DNA of 64,000 bases, taken from positions 152,349 through 216,348 of the forward strand of contig CAWDVA010000009.1 in the NCBI GenBank assembly GCA_963805645.1, read 5' to 3'. The position numbers and the translations under genes were made by a program. The notes under the pieces are model-generated. The model was not told where the DNA came from and did no database searches. It saw nothing but the letters and a program-made list of their open reading frames with translations. Positions 43,703 to 53,291 of the stretch are shown piece by piece (position 1 is the first letter of the stretch; the number at the start of each line of letters is the position of its first letter). Source of the stretch: CAVXEH01 sp963805645. GTDB taxonomy: Bacteria > Chloroflexota > Limnocylindria > QHBO01.

Positions 43703-44209
43703 TCAGCAGTCGAAGACGAACCAGCACAGGGCATTGCGCAGCCGCTGGTCGTCGAGCACGAGATCCCGGATCTCGTCGGGCAGCTGGTCGCGCTGCCACC
43801 TGCACTCTCGGCGACCGGCCTCCTCGTCGTCAGCGGCCGCGCGAGCGGCCCTGATCGCGTAGGCCGCTGCCCCCAGCTCGTGCGCCGCCACGTGGCCCAC
43901 CGCGGCGGCCTGGCCGGCGGCGTACGCGGCATGCCGGGCTGCCCCACGCAGGTCCCTGGCCGCGGCGTTGGCATGGCCGGCCGCAGTGCGGGCCTCAGCC
44001 CACCTGATCTCACCCCGCGCCCACGCGCGCCCCAGCTCGATGGCCCGGCGTGGACGGTCGTCCCTCGGCCGTGCCTGCTCGAAGAGGTGGAGCACATGCT
44101 GCGCGCAGTCGGCGGCCCACACCGCGAGGAGGTGATGATCCGCTTCCTCGAGGCTGCCGCCGCGACGCACGGTGATGAACCGGGGATCGCGGACCTTGGG
44201 CAGAATCAT
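43703..44209 (-). CDS. Imm-5-like putative immunity protein
   Basis: 168 aa. The N-terminal core RDPRFITVRRGGSLEEADHHL, LLAVWAADCAQHVLHLFE and DDRPRRAIELGRAWARGEI are landmarks of the Imm-5 family, predicted to protect against polymorphic toxins. The Ala/His-rich helical middle is also typical. GAGGGGG lies 7 nt before the ATG. No toxin gene is nearby, so this is an orphan immunity-like gene. Relatives with other roles exist. Confidence 0.7.
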   Translation of the reverse strand: MILPKVRDPRFITVRRGGSLEEADHHLLAVWAADCAQHVLHLFEQARPRDDRPRRAIELGRAWARGEIRWAEARTAAGHANAAARDLRGAARHAAYAAGQAAAVGHVAAHELGAAAYAIRAARAAADDEEAGRRECRWQRDQLPDEIRDLVLDDQRLRNALCWFVFDC

Positions 44210-44219
44210 TCGCGCCCCC

Positions 44220-44720
44220 TCATCGGTCACTCGTCAGCGGCACTCCGTCCTCCAGGTAGGCGGTGCCATCGGTCTCGAGGCAGTCGAAGGCCGTGTGCAG
44301 GCGGGCGCCCAGGGATGGCGTGAGGAGCGCGTCCACTTCGTCGGGCTTGACGAGAGCCCACTCGCTGAGCTCCGCCTCCGGCAGCACGAACCGGTCGGTC
44401 GTCGCAGGGTCGAGGATGCCGCCGTCGAACAGGAACATGAGCCCTTCGGTCCTCGGTGACCGCGGTGACAGCCAATCCACGACCAGGAGCCGGCCTACGG
44501 GGAGCTCGATGCCCAGCTCCTCGCGAATCTCGCGCCGCGCCGCAGCCGCCGGCGACTCGTCCACATCCACCACGCCACCCGGGACGTGCCAGGTCGCCTT
44601 GTACGTCGGATGGACCAGGAGCACGCGACCCTCGTCGTCCCGGCACACGACGCCGGCTGCCATGCGCTTTCGAGGCAGCGAGGCGTAGAAGCGCGATGTT
44701 GCTGCCGCGGGCTCCTTCAC
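44220..44720 (-). CDS. Nudix hydrolase
   Basis: 166 aa. The Nudix box GGVVDVDESPAAAARREIREEL (about 49-70) has all key Glu residues (REIREE). The N-terminal MAAGVVCRDDEGRVLLVHPTYKATWHVP strand fits the family. It hydrolyses a nucleoside diphosphate linked to X; the substrate is unknown. The GTG at 44720 is the best start in frame, without a clear ribosome-binding site. It is 10 bp upstream of the Imm-5-like gene and may be co-transcribed. Confidence 0.88.
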   Translation of the reverse strand: MKEPAAATSRFYASLPRKRMAAGVVCRDDEGRVLLVHPTYKATWHVPGGVVDVDESPAAAARREIREELGIELPVGRLLVVDWLSPRSPRTEGLMFLFDGGILDPATTDRFVLPEAELSEWALVKPDEVDALLTPSLGARLHTAFDCLETDGTAYLEDGVPLTSDR

Positions 44721-44939
44721 ATGGCCAGTCTGTCTGGGAAGCAACCGGCTGTGCAACTTATCTCGCTGCAGGACGCGTCTGCCGCGGTGCGCCAATCTCC
44801 TCGGCGAGGATCCCAATGAGGGCCGGTGCCTAACCCGGCGTTGGAGCACGGCGTCTCCTGACGCGACGAGCTACGTCGGCCCGGCCCGCATCAGCGCAAC
44901 GATGTGGGCGACGGCGGCGACCCTCGGGTTGACGGCTCC

Positions 44940-46427
44940 TCAGGGCCCGTCCACCTCGATCTCGCGCCAGGAGACCCACGACGGGCTGGCGGTGGTCGTG
45001 ATGCGGAGCGTGCGGATGGCGGGCCATCCGGTTGGATCCACCTCCAGCACCTCGTAGTCAGTCATCGAGCGGCTGATCGTCGTCAGCGGGAACAGCGCCC
45101 CGCCAACGGACGCCCGACCCTCGAGGCGGTGCTCAACGGGGCCGGCGGGGTACTGCGACACGTAGAGCCGGACGTGGCTCACCGACACCAGTTCGCCCAG
45201 GTCAATCTCGATCCAGGCGACGGGTCCGGCGCCCGCGTTCCAGATCGTGTCGGGGTCGCCGTCGACCGCGTTCGCGGCAGGCGAGTCCGGCAGCTCGCTG
45301 GACGCGGTGGCCGGCTTGCGCCAGGCGAGGTTGCCCCCCGGCCCGCCCAGGCCCAGGGATGCGCGGTCGTCGAAATACTGGTTGACGAAGCCGGTGAACG
45401 TGTACTCGCCGGCCTCCGGCAGCACGAAGTCCGGGTGGTCATTCCAGGATTGGAAGATGACGTGGTCCGGAGTCCCGCCGTCGCGAACCTCGTGGTCCAG
45501 CACACGCTGGCCGGCCAGGCGAATCCACTGCTCGTCGGCTGGTGCTGCGCCGCCGGTGTAGATGATCCCGACCGGGATGCCCTTCGCGCCGCCGGCGCCC
45601 TCGACCGCCAGCGCCAGGTCGGACCAGGTCGTTTGCGACCAGTCGAGGTCCAGGTGCAGGAACGCCATCGGTTCACCCACGGCGGACGCATACGCGTCCA
45701 TCCACTCGGTCAGCCCACTGACCGATACCGGCTGCGGGGTCGGCTCGATGTCGCCGACGATCACCCATGGAAACTCGGCGCGCACGGCGGCGACGAAGTC
45801 GGCCACGCCGCGTGCCACCTCCTCGACCGACAGGTTGCAGGCGTTCGGTCCGGAATAGACGTGGCCGAAGTACCACGGCTCGTCCAGGGCGATCACCTGC
45901 AGCGTTCCGCCGGCCGCGCGGATCCGCTGCGCAAGACGTCGCCCCCCGTCCGAGCCGGCGAAGCCCTCCACGTCCTGGCCGCACGTGAGCGGCGCGTCGA
46001 GCGGTCCTGCCTCCACGGCCAGCACCATGCCGCGCTCCGCGATCCCATCAACCGCCGCCTTCAGCTGCGCGGGCGTGGCGAAGTCGACCCATTCTCCATA
46101 CAGCTTGAATACGGAGATCCGTTCGGCTGCCCTCGACCAATCAGCCCCGGGATCCCACAGGCTCGCAAAGTCCTCGGAGCCGATGTATGGACGCCCCGCG
46201 CCGGTCGGCAGCGGGGGCAGCGGCGCAAACCAGACCAGCGGCCGCGCTGAGAGGTCGGCCGGCGTCGGGACGGCACTCGGCGTTGGCGACGGCGCCGCGA
46301 CCGATGCCCGGGCTGACGCGGACGGCAAGATCGTCGCCGATTCGTCCGGTGGCGCTGACGAACAGGCAGAGACAGCCATCGCCATCGCAATGGCGCCTGC
46401 CAGCCGCCAAGAGCCCCTATTGAGCAC
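44940..46427 (-). CDS. Lipoprotein with TIM-barrel-like and F5/8 type C (discoidin) domains
   Basis: 495 aa. It has a signal peptide and lipobox VSAC (about 19-22), then a Ser/Ala/Pro linker. An alpha/beta domain (about 65-355) contains YGEWVDFATPAQLKAAV, ALDEPWYFGH and AFLHLDLDWSQTTW, features of a glycosidase-like barrel. The C-terminal 140 residues (NLAWRKPATASSELPDSPAANAVDG to SWVSWREIEV) are a discoidin/CBM32-type domain. It probably binds surface or environmental glycans. Its start overlaps the end of the cyclase gene by 11 bp. Confidence 0.78.
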   Translation of the reverse strand: MLNRGSWRLAGAIAMAMAVSACSSAPPDESATILPSASARASVAAPSPTPSAVPTPADLSARPLVWFAPLPPLPTGAGRPYIGSEDFASLWDPGADWSRAAERISVFKLYGEWVDFATPAQLKAAVDGIAERGMVLAVEAGPLDAPLTCGQDVEGFAGSDGGRRLAQRIRAAGGTLQVIALDEPWYFGHVYSGPNACNLSVEEVARGVADFVAAVRAEFPWVIVGDIEPTPQPVSVSGLTEWMDAYASAVGEPMAFLHLDLDWSQTTWSDLALAVEGAGGAKGIPVGIIYTGGAAPADEQWIRLAGQRVLDHEVRDGGTPDHVIFQSWNDHPDFVLPEAGEYTFTGFVNQYFDDRASLGLGGPGGNLAWRKPATASSELPDSPAANAVDGDPDTIWNAGAGPVAWIEIDLGELVSVSHVRLYVSQYPAGPVEHRLEGRASVGGALFPLTTISRSMTDYEVLEVDPTGWPAIRTLRITTTASPSWVSWREIEVDGP

Positions 46428-48003
46428 GGTCCAGCCTTTCCGGCGCGCCGCCGAGCCGGTAGAGCTCCCAGGAGCCCGGCACGCCCTTGAGCTCGCGTGC
46501 GCCGAGCGCGACGTACTCGCGCCCGTCCCCGGCGCACGCCTCGCGCAATGCGGCGCTCACCACGATCTCGCCGCTGCCCGCCTCGGCCATGACGCGTGCC
46601 GCGGCGTGGACCTCCAGCCCGCTCACCTGCTCGCCGCGCAGCTCGCACTCGCCGTAGTGCACGCCCGTGCGCGTTTCCAGGGTCAGTCCGTGGGCGGCGG
46701 CGCGCATCGCCTGCGCACAGTCGACGGCGGCCGATGGCGTGCCGAAGGTGGCGAAGAAGGAGTCGCCGGCCGTGTTCACCTCGTGCCCGCCGAAGCGGCT
46801 CAGCTCGCCGCGCATGGCGCCACGGTATCGGCCCAGCAGCTGCCGCCACGGCTCGTCGCCCAGCGCCACGATCTTCTCGGTGGACCCGACGATGTCGGTG
46901 AACAGCAGGGCCAGCGTCGCGCGGCTGGGGAGCACCCGGTCGACCAGCGGCCGGATGGCGCGGATCAGCGGGCCAACCGCCACCGCCGCGCCGGCACCCA
47001 CCGCCGCGGACACGAAGTCGGAGCGTTGACCCGCGACGGACTCCACCAGCCGCTGCAGCACCACGTTCGCCGCGCCGAACGCCACGGCGACCACCAGGGT
47101 GGCGAGTCCGTAGAGCACGGTGCGGTTGACCAGGACGTCGATCTCGTACAGGCGATAGCGCAGGACCGCAATGCCGATCGAGATCGGGATCAGGGGCAGG
47201 CCGATGATCGCGGGGAACCAGAACAGACCAGTGGGGCCCAGGTCCGGCCACAGCCAAGACCCGATCAGGCCGCTGATCATGCCGATCACCATGAAAGCAA
47301 GCGCGGCAACCAGCCAGCGCAGCTGCTGCCGTTCAATGCCGCTGCTGCGCCGCAGGCGGACGGCGAGCGAGACCGGGCCGGTGGCGATCATGGCGATGAG
47401 GAAGAACCACACGGGCGAGATCTGCTCCCAGAACGCCGCATCCGGGAAGAGCGCCAGCGGATTGGGGATATCGGCCCCAGTCGGCGCATTCGTGAAGCTC
47501 ACCGTCAGGGTCGGGGAAGTGAGCGTCAGGAACGTGACGCCCAGGCCGACCACCGCCAGCACCCGGCTCGCGAGCCCCCAGGCTCCGGCGGGGAATCGGC
47601 CGCTCGGGAAGATGACCGCCAGGACGAACAGCAGCTCAAAGACGGGAAGGTTGCCGGGTCCCCCGGCGAGCCAGGCGATGATCCACGCATACGCCGGGGC
47701 GGTGCCGTCCGCCATCTGCTGTGTCGTGGCGGGGACGGTCATCGATCCCAGGGCGTAGGACCACCCGACGGCGAGGAGCAGCCAGCCGATCGGCTGACGG
47801 GGCATGCGGAAGATGAGCACCGCCGCCACCAGGGCGTAGGGCGTGTAGGTGAGGAATCCCAGGATGCCGCTCACCGCGGGCACGAAGCCGACGACCACCA
47901 ATGCCAGCACCGCGACGCGCAGAATCGGTGACAGTGGCGCACCAGGCTCCACTACCAGGGTGTGACCCACCGTCTTTGGTTCGATCAGCGCGCCTTCGTC
48001 CAC
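46417..48003 (-). CDS. Multi-helix membrane class III cyclase
   Basis: 528 aa. There are about eight hydrophobic segments between residues 27 and 335. A C-terminal cyclase catalytic domain (about 360-528) follows: ALLFTDIVGSTE has the first metal Asp, VNTAGDSFFATF the second and VHAAARVMA replaces the usual N-x-AAR loop. The NTAGDSF form is typical of a bacterial group of predicted adenylate cyclases. It probably couples a membrane signal to cyclic nucleotide. It is followed by the discoidin lipoprotein gene. Confidence 0.88.
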   Translation of the reverse strand: MDEGALIEPKTVGHTLVVEPGAPLSPILRVAVLALVVVGFVPAVSGILGFLTYTPYALVAAVLIFRMPRQPIGWLLLAVGWSYALGSMTVPATTQQMADGTAPAYAWIIAWLAGGPGNLPVFELLFVLAVIFPSGRFPAGAWGLASRVLAVVGLGVTFLTLTSPTLTVSFTNAPTGADIPNPLALFPDAAFWEQISPVWFFLIAMIATGPVSLAVRLRRSSGIERQQLRWLVAALAFMVIGMISGLIGSWLWPDLGPTGLFWFPAIIGLPLIPISIGIAVLRYRLYEIDVLVNRTVLYGLATLVVAVAFGAANVVLQRLVESVAGQRSDFVSAAVGAGAAVAVGPLIRAIRPLVDRVLPSRATLALLFTDIVGSTEKIVALGDEPWRQLLGRYRGAMRGELSRFGGHEVNTAGDSFFATFGTPSAAVDCAQAMRAAAHGLTLETRTGVHYGECELRGEQVSGLEVHAAARVMAEAGSGEIVVSAALREACAGDGREYVALGARELKGVPGSWELYRLGGAPERLDRAQ

Positions 48004-48135
48004 GTCGTCCTGCCGGGCTGTCGTGCGTCGCTTTGGCCAACGAGCGGTCCGGCGATCCTAGCAGGGGCACTTCCTTCGAGGGGCGGGCCGCCGGACAAAC
48101 CTGATCGGTACCTCCAGGGCCGTCGTGGGGGTGGC

Positions 48136-48606
48136 TCAGCCCTGGGCGGCCGAGACCAGCGAGTAGAAGCTGACGGCCGCCACCGAGAGCTGGATGCACA
48201 GCGCCAGCCCGTAGATCGCCAGCGAGCCTGCGAACAGGTTCGCCCAGAAGAGCAGAGTCGCGGTGGGGCCCAGGGCGAAGAGCACGGCCGTGGTCCGCGT
48301 GAGGTTGCCGCCCGCTCGCAGCAGCTGGCGCCCCCGCCAGACCACGATGCCCGTCGCGTACATGGCGGTGGCGGCGCTGGCCACCACGAGGGCGGACCGC
48401 GCATCGGCCAGCCAGGCGAAGGCGATCGACGGCGCGAGCGACTCGAACATCACGTTGAAGCTGGTGGAGACGATGGCCCGCTGCCGGATCTGCATGGCCG
48501 GGTGCCACGCGCCACCGGGCGGGACCAGGCTGGCGGTGATGGCGGCGAAGCCGGCAACCACCGCGGAGATCGCGGCGATGCCCAGCAGAAGCGCCTCACC
48601 CGGCAT
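48136..48606 (-). CDS. Integral membrane protein
   Basis: 156 aa with about five hydrophobic segments (LLLGIAAISAVVAGFAAITASL at the start). A conserved-looking polar stretch, HPAMQIRQRAIVSTSFNVMF, follows the first. Unrecognised function. The ATG at 48606 was chosen from the hydrophobic N-terminus. It is on the same strand as the anti-sigma operon but 26 bp downstream of it. Confidence 0.6.
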   Translation of the reverse strand: MPGEALLLGIAAISAVVAGFAAITASLVPPGGAWHPAMQIRQRAIVSTSFNVMFESLAPSIAFAWLADARSALVVASAATAMYATGIVVWRGRQLLRAGGNLTRTTAVLFALGPTATLLFWANLFAGSLAIYGLALCIQLSVAAVSFYSLVSAAQG

Positions 48607-48632
48607 GGCGCGGAGTCTAGCGCTCGCCTCGG

Positions 48633-49295
48633 TCAGGAACCTGCCTTTCTGAAGGGAGCCATCTCGAAGAACGCTGTGTTCGCGATCTGGTCGTCGGGGC
48701 TGGCATTCTCCAGGCCAAGGATCTGGAAGCGCAGCTGTCCGCCGTTGATGGTCACCTGGGCAGTTACGGAGACACGCGGGCCCGCGGTCCCGGGAACGAT
48801 CTCCGTGTAGTGCATCACGCCGTGGCTGTCGAGCGAGATCGCGCCCGCGCTGAGCGGCTCCAGCGGGCCGCCGTCGTACTCGCCGCTGATCGAGACCCGG
48901 TCCCCGGTAGTCTCCGAGGTGAAGAACTCGAGCGTGTAGCGCACCTGGTCCTGGATGGGCTCGTGCTCGAGGAAGGTGGAGATGGCCGAGGAGTCGAATC
49001 CAGCGGCGGTCGCCCCTTCGATCCACTGCGTGCGGGTGATGACGTCCGTGCGCCACGTCCCGAGCAGGTCTGCCATCACCACCGGCGTCGGCTCGGGCGG
49101 GCTGCCGGAGCGCTGACCGAGCCCCGCCAGGCCCAGGCCAACCGCCACCCCGGCGACCAGCGCGAGGCTCACGGCGACTGTCACGAAGGCCGTCCAGGCG
49201 GAGCCGGTTCGCCCCCGCCGGAACGTCCCTGGCACGTACACGGGTTCGTCCGGCGGTCCCTCGCGAAGCGCCCGTTCGATCCGGCTAGTGTCCAT
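48633..49295 (-). CDS. Membrane anti-sigma-like protein, ECF partner 3
   Basis: 220 aa. A short cytosolic N-terminus (MDTSRIERALREGPPDEP) is followed by one membrane helix (AWTAFVTVAVSLALVAGVAVGLGLAG) and an exported beta-rich domain of about 135 residues. It overlaps the ECF sigma gene by 11 bp, which suggests it regulates that sigma factor. No HxxxCxxC zinc motif is seen. Confidence 0.7.
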   Translation of the reverse strand: MDTSRIERALREGPPDEPVYVPGTFRRGRTGSAWTAFVTVAVSLALVAGVAVGLGLAGLGQRSGSPPEPTPVVMADLLGTWRTDVITRTQWIEGATAAGFDSSAISTFLEHEPIQDQVRYTLEFFTSETTGDRVSISGEYDGGPLEPLSAGAISLDSHGVMHYTEIVPGTAGPRVSVTAQVTINGGQLRFQILGLENASPDDQIANTAFFEMAPFRKAGS

Positions 49296-49878
49296 GCGGC
49301 TCCTCCTGCGGACCAGCGACAAGGCGGCCGCGCAGCGTGGCGATGGCCTGCGTGGCGTGCGAACGCGCGGCGCTGGCAGTGATCCCCAGGACCTGCCCGA
49401 TCTCCGCGTGCTCGAGGTCGGACCGGTAGCGCAGGTAGATGACCTGGCGCTGACGCAGCGGGAGCCTGTCAACCTCGGCCCACACCGCGACCCGGTCCGC
49501 CACGTCCGCAGAGCTGCGCTGGGGCCGCTGGCCCAGGGCGGTCACCAGGGCGCGCAACCGGGTGCGAAGGCGGTGCTGGTCCATGGCCAGGCGATAGATG
49601 GACCGATAGGCCCATGCCCGCGGGTTGGCGATGACGACCCCCCGCCGATGCTCTCCCAGGAGCCGGGCGAACACCTCCTGGACCGCATCGTCCGCCTGCT
49701 CGTCGCTGAGCCCAAGGCGGCGCACGAATCCGAAGAGCGCCTGCGCATCGGCGTCGGCCAGGCTGGCCACCGACCGGGCCGCGGTCCGGTCTGCCGGGAT
49801 CGACGGCGTGGCCCCATCGGCCGACGCAAAGCGCGCGAGCGCGGGCCACAGCACCATGGGCTGCATGGTGGCGCCCAT
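49285..49878 (-). CDS. ECF sigma factor, pair 3
   Basis: 197 aa. Region 2 is LSDEQADDAVQEVFARLLGEH and NPRAWAYRSIYRLAMDQHRL. Region 4 is LPLRQRQVIYLRYRSDLEHAE and GQVLGITASAARSHATQAIATL. The ATG at 49878 lies 1 nt after the stop of the upstream lipoprotein gene. Three-gene operon: lipoprotein, sigma factor, anti-sigma. The region 2 motif differs more from the other two ECF factors, so the three are separate types. Confidence 0.88.
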   Translation of the reverse strand: MGATMQPMVLWPALARFASADGATPSIPADRTAARSVASLADADAQALFGFVRRLGLSDEQADDAVQEVFARLLGEHRRGVVIANPRAWAYRSIYRLAMDQHRLRTRLRALVTALGQRPQRSSADVADRVAVWAEVDRLPLRQRQVIYLRYRSDLEHAEIGQVLGITASAARSHATQAIATLRGRLVAGPQEEPHGH

Positions 49879-49879
49879 C

Positions 49880-50407
49880 CTAGTAGGAGGCGTCATCACC
49901 ACTGCGCGCGTACGTGTGCTCGGTGACGAGGATCATGTCCGCGTCCATCGCGGAGCGATCGCCGGTGCAGGTCGTCTCCGAGGCCGCGACATCGCACTGC
50001 TCCACGACTCCCAGGGTGAGCTCGTCCCCTTTCCGCGCCCAGCGGTAGGTGACCCGGGCGGTGCCATCGGCCCCGGTCATCACCACCGTATCGCCCGTGA
50101 GCTGGAGCGGACCTCCGTCACCTGCGGGGGCGCCATCCTCCAGCAACAGCTCGCCGTCGAACAGGAAGCCCTGCCACCAGGTGGCGCCGTTGAACCCGAG
50201 GCGGACAGTCACCTGTTGGTGCTTGGCCTCGATGGCACCTCGAAACTGGTCCCGCACCCACTGCCCATCGGCTTCGTCCAGCACGGCGTCCCATGTGCCG
50301 GTGAGGGACGCGGTGCCGGCCACGGTACCCGTCTCGGCCGCTCCCCCACATGACGCCAGCAGCGTGATGCCGCCCACCAATACCAGCCTGATGACCGCCT
50401 GTCGCAT
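49880..50407 (-). CDS. Small lipoprotein in ECF operon 3
   Basis: 175 aa. It has a signal peptide (MRQAVIRLVLVGGITLLASC) with lipobox LASC, then a beta-rich domain with GTWDAVLDEADGQW, TVRLGFNGATWWQGF and VVMTGADGTARVTYRW. A lipocalin-like fold is possible. It leads the operon for ECF pair 3 and may be the sensed or regulated surface component. Confidence 0.72.
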   Translation of the reverse strand: MRQAVIRLVLVGGITLLASCGGAAETGTVAGTASLTGTWDAVLDEADGQWVRDQFRGAIEAKHQQVTVRLGFNGATWWQGFLFDGELLLEDGAPAGDGGPLQLTGDTVVMTGADGTARVTYRWARKGDELTLGVVEQCDVAASETTCTGDRSAMDADMILVTEHTYARSGDDASY

Positions 50408-50561
50408 CGCCCTCTCTCCTGGTGCGTTGTATCTCTACGACGCACCGGACGGCGAAACGCTCAGATGCTGCCTGGGATGGATGCCGCCTGGCCTGCAGGC
50501 GCAACCGGGGTTCGATCGACGGCCGTATGACGCCCATCTCCCGCCGTTGGGTGCCTGGACG

Positions 50562-51764
50562 TCACTCGGCCGGCGTGCCCGGGGCCAGCAGCCAGGTCGT
50601 CATCATGCCCTTGCCCTTGACCTCCACGCCGTCGCGGCGCTCGAAGGGATAGCGGCCCTCCAGCAGGCGGCAGGTCTCCTCGGTCACCTGGATGCAGCCG
50701 GCGACCCCGCTCGACTCCATGCGGGCGGCGGTGTTCACCGTGTCGCCCCACAGGTCGTAGCTGAACTTCCGCTCGCCAATGACACCGGCCGCCACCGGTC
50801 CGGACGCGATCCCGGTGCGGATCTGGAGCCGCCGGCCAAGGACCGGCGAGAGTCCGTCCACGTGCCGATGCATGGCCAGCGCCATGTCCACCACCACGGT
50901 GGCATGGTCCGCGCGTGGCTCCGGCACCCCGGCGACGACCATGTACGCGTCGCCAATGGTCTTGATCTTCTCCAGCCCGAACCGGTCTGCGAGGCGATCG
51001 AACGCGGTGAAGAGCTCGTTGAGGGCCACCAGCGTCTCCCGCGGCGAATGAGCCCCCGCCATCGGCGTGAAATCGACGATGTCGGCGAAGAGGACCGATG
51101 CCTCTTCGAACTGGTCGGCGATCACCCGCTCACCGGCCTTCAGGCGCCGGGCGATGGGCTCCGGCAGGACGTTGCGGAGCAGGGCGTCGGATTCGCGCCG
51201 CGCGGCCAGCCGCTGCCCGTCGATGTACCGCACGACGCCAACTGCGATGGCCGATGCTCCGAGGAAGTTGATGGCCGTGGCGAGGACGATCTGGGCATGG
51301 GGCAGGGCCTGGTCCTTGGGGACGAGCGGATCCAGGAGGACGCCGGCGACGAGGATTGCCGCGAGGCCCAGGTAGGCCACCCACCCGGCGCGGCTGCCGA
51401 TCAGCAGGATCGCGCCGAGCGGCACGAGCATGCCCCAGGCGACGTTGGACCCCGAGAGCGCGAGCCCGCCCAGGGTGAGGAAGCCGCTGAAGATGGTGGC
51501 CAGGGCCACCACCATGGCGATCCAGACCACGGGCTCCAGGCGATGAGTCCGGCTGAAGATCGCCATGATCAGAAGCTGCGTCGTCATCTGGATGACGGCG
51601 AACACCGCCACGAGCGGCCGGTCTGTTGCCAGCCCTACGCCCAGGTAGACCAGGCCAACCACGAGGACCGCCCACAGCGTCCCCATCGCCGTCCGCTTGC
51701 GGAGCACGAGATCGGCGTCATCAGCCGGATCCGCGCCGATGTCGAGCAGCCGCTGCCACCGCAT
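50562..51764 (-). CDS. Membrane class III adenylate cyclase
   Basis: 400 aa. Six hydrophobic segments (about 28-175) and a short HAMP-like linker (YIDGQRLAARRESDALLRNVLP) precede the cyclase domain from about 225: VLFADIVDFTP, KIKTIGDAYMVVAGVP and YDLWGDTVNTAARMES. All catalytic features are present (two metal Asp, Lys, Asp, Asn, Arg), so adenylate cyclase activity is likely. A truncated near-copy of its N-terminus lies at 54389-54744. Confidence 0.92.
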   Translation of the reverse strand: MRWQRLLDIGADPADDADLVLRKRTAMGTLWAVLVVGLVYLGVGLATDRPLVAVFAVIQMTTQLLIMAIFSRTHRLEPVVWIAMVVALATIFSGFLTLGGLALSGSNVAWGMLVPLGAILLIGSRAGWVAYLGLAAILVAGVLLDPLVPKDQALPHAQIVLATAINFLGASAIAVGVVRYIDGQRLAARRESDALLRNVLPEPIARRLKAGERVIADQFEEASVLFADIVDFTPMAGAHSPRETLVALNELFTAFDRLADRFGLEKIKTIGDAYMVVAGVPEPRADHATVVVDMALAMHRHVDGLSPVLGRRLQIRTGIASGPVAAGVIGERKFSYDLWGDTVNTAARMESSGVAGCIQVTEETCRLLEGRYPFERRDGVEVKGKGMMTTWLLAPGTPAE

Positions 51765-51883
51765 GATCGGCGCACGATACGCCTTGCGGCCGTGGCGAAG
51801 GTTGCCGACTCGACGATGCCCCGCATCTCGTCGACGAGCGCGTCCGGGGTGTTGGGCCGGCTCGATGTACCCTCGCCGTCACC

Positions 51884-52854
51884 ATGGCCGCGACGAACGG
51901 GGACGACTCACGCGACGGCGTTGATTTCACCAACCTCGATCAGCCCCTCTTCGACGGAGCGGGTGCGACGAAGCGGGACCTCGTGCACTACCTCGACGCC
52001 ATCTCCAACCGGATCCTGCCCGGCCTCGAGGACCGGCCCCTGTCCGTCATCAGGGTCCATCGTGGCCAGGAGGCATTCATGCAGAAGAACCTCCCGACGT
52101 ACACCCCGCCCTGGGTGAAACGGGTCCGATGGTGGTCCCAGTCCTCGAAGCGGGACGTCGAGTACGCCCTGTGCAACGACCGGCGCACGCTGCTGTGGTT
52201 CGCGAACCAGCGCGCGGTCGAGTACCACCCGACCCTGGTGCGCGCCGACCACCCCGATCGGCCGACCCACCTGGTCCTGGACCTGGACCCGCCCGATGCC
52301 GATGCCTTCGCCATGGCGGTTCTCGCCGCCCGCGCCGTCCGCCAGGCGCTGGCCGATGCCGGCCTCAGCGGCGCGGTCAAGACCAGCGGCGCCAAGGGGC
52401 TGCACGTGTTCGTGCCGATGGAGACAAGACCACGTTCGAGGATGCCGCTGCCGCCACCCGGGCCATCGCCGCCCGGGCGGAGCGGATCGATCCCGATGTC
52501 GCGACCACAGCGTTCGTGAAGGCCGACCGGGGCGGGAAGGTCTTCGTGGACTCGACCCGGGTCGGCGGCGCCACCGTGGTCGCCGCCTACAGCCCGCGCG
52601 TGCGGCCCGGCGTCCCGGTCTCCTTCCCCGTCTCCTGGGACGAGCTGGACGACATCACGCCTGCGGATTTCACCATCCACACCGCGCTCGGCATCCTGGG
52701 CGACCGCGACCCGTGGCGCGAGGCGATGCCCAAGCTGCAGCGACTGCCCGCGGACCTGGTCGAAGAGGGCCACGGAATACCCGTCGCCCGCGTCCAGGCC
52801 ATGCACGAGGGCAAGCGCCGCGCCCGCGCGGCCCGAGGATCAGCCGTGGAATAG
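51884..52854 (+). pseudogene. LigD-type primase-polymerase domain protein, frameshifted
   Basis: The first frame (51884 to about 52420) gives TKRDLVHYLDAISNRILPGL, EYALCNDRRTLLWFANQRA, HLVLDLDPPDADAF with the catalytic DLD, and KTSGAKGLHVFVPME. From about 52425 the next frame continues DKTTFEDAAAATRAIAARAE, GGKVFVDSTRVGGATVVAAY and the C-terminus to 52854. Inserting one G at 52421-52424 restores MEDKTTFED. The domain is normally part of LigD or a stand-alone NHEJ polymerase. No ligase or Ku gene is nearby. Confidence 0.75.
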
Positions 52855-52871
52855 AGCCTTCGCGCGCTCTA

Positions 52872-53291
52872 TCAGGCGTCCGCCGGCAGGATCCGGAACG
52901 GATGGCCGTTTGCAGCGCGCAGGACCCGGAAGTGCCGCTCGTCCAGGGTGAGGATGTCGCGGATCCCGTACCGATGGGCGAGCACGACCAGCGAGGCGTC
53001 CGCCAGGCCCACGCCCAGATCGCCGTGCCGGGCGATCAGGCGTTCCGCGGCCTGGACGTCCTCGGCATCGAATGGCTCGAGCCGGTAGACGCCACGCCCC
53101 GCCTCTGCGAGCAGGGCACGCTCCGCCTTCTGCCCAACCCGCGTCGCGAGCAGATAGTCCAGCTCGGCCAGCACGAATGGGGAGAGCAGCCACGGTGCCG
53201 GGGCATCGCGCAGCACCGCTGCAGCTGCGGCGTGCTGCCGCTGGCTGCCGTCGATCGCGGCAAGCAGGCCGCTGGTGTCGAGGATGATCAC
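52872..53291 (-). CDS. vapC: VapC-type PIN-domain toxin
   Basis: 139 aa. The PIN acidic residues are visible: D5 in MIILDTSGLLAAID, the Glu in LAELDYLLA, the Asp in LADASLVVLA and the Asp in LTLDERHF. VapC toxins are Mg-dependent RNases that cleave tRNA or rRNA until bound by VapB. It overlaps its antitoxin by 4 bp (ATGA). Its last 45 codons are duplicated at 35131-35268. Confidence 0.9.
   Translation of the reverse strand: MIILDTSGLLAAIDGSQRQHAAAAAVLRDAPAPWLLSPFVLAELDYLLATRVGQKAERALLAEAGRGVYRLEPFDAEDVQAAERLIARHGDLGVGLADASLVVLAHRYGIRDILTLDERHFRVLRAANGHPFRILPADA

Noticed and set aside
44904..46250. Long plus-strand frame opposite the discoidin lipoprotein
   Set aside because: No signal or domain, and it mirrors a gene with a signal peptide and known domain.
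45985..47931. 648-codon frame opposite a cyclase gene
   Set aside because: Shadow frame; the minus strand has all cyclase motifs.
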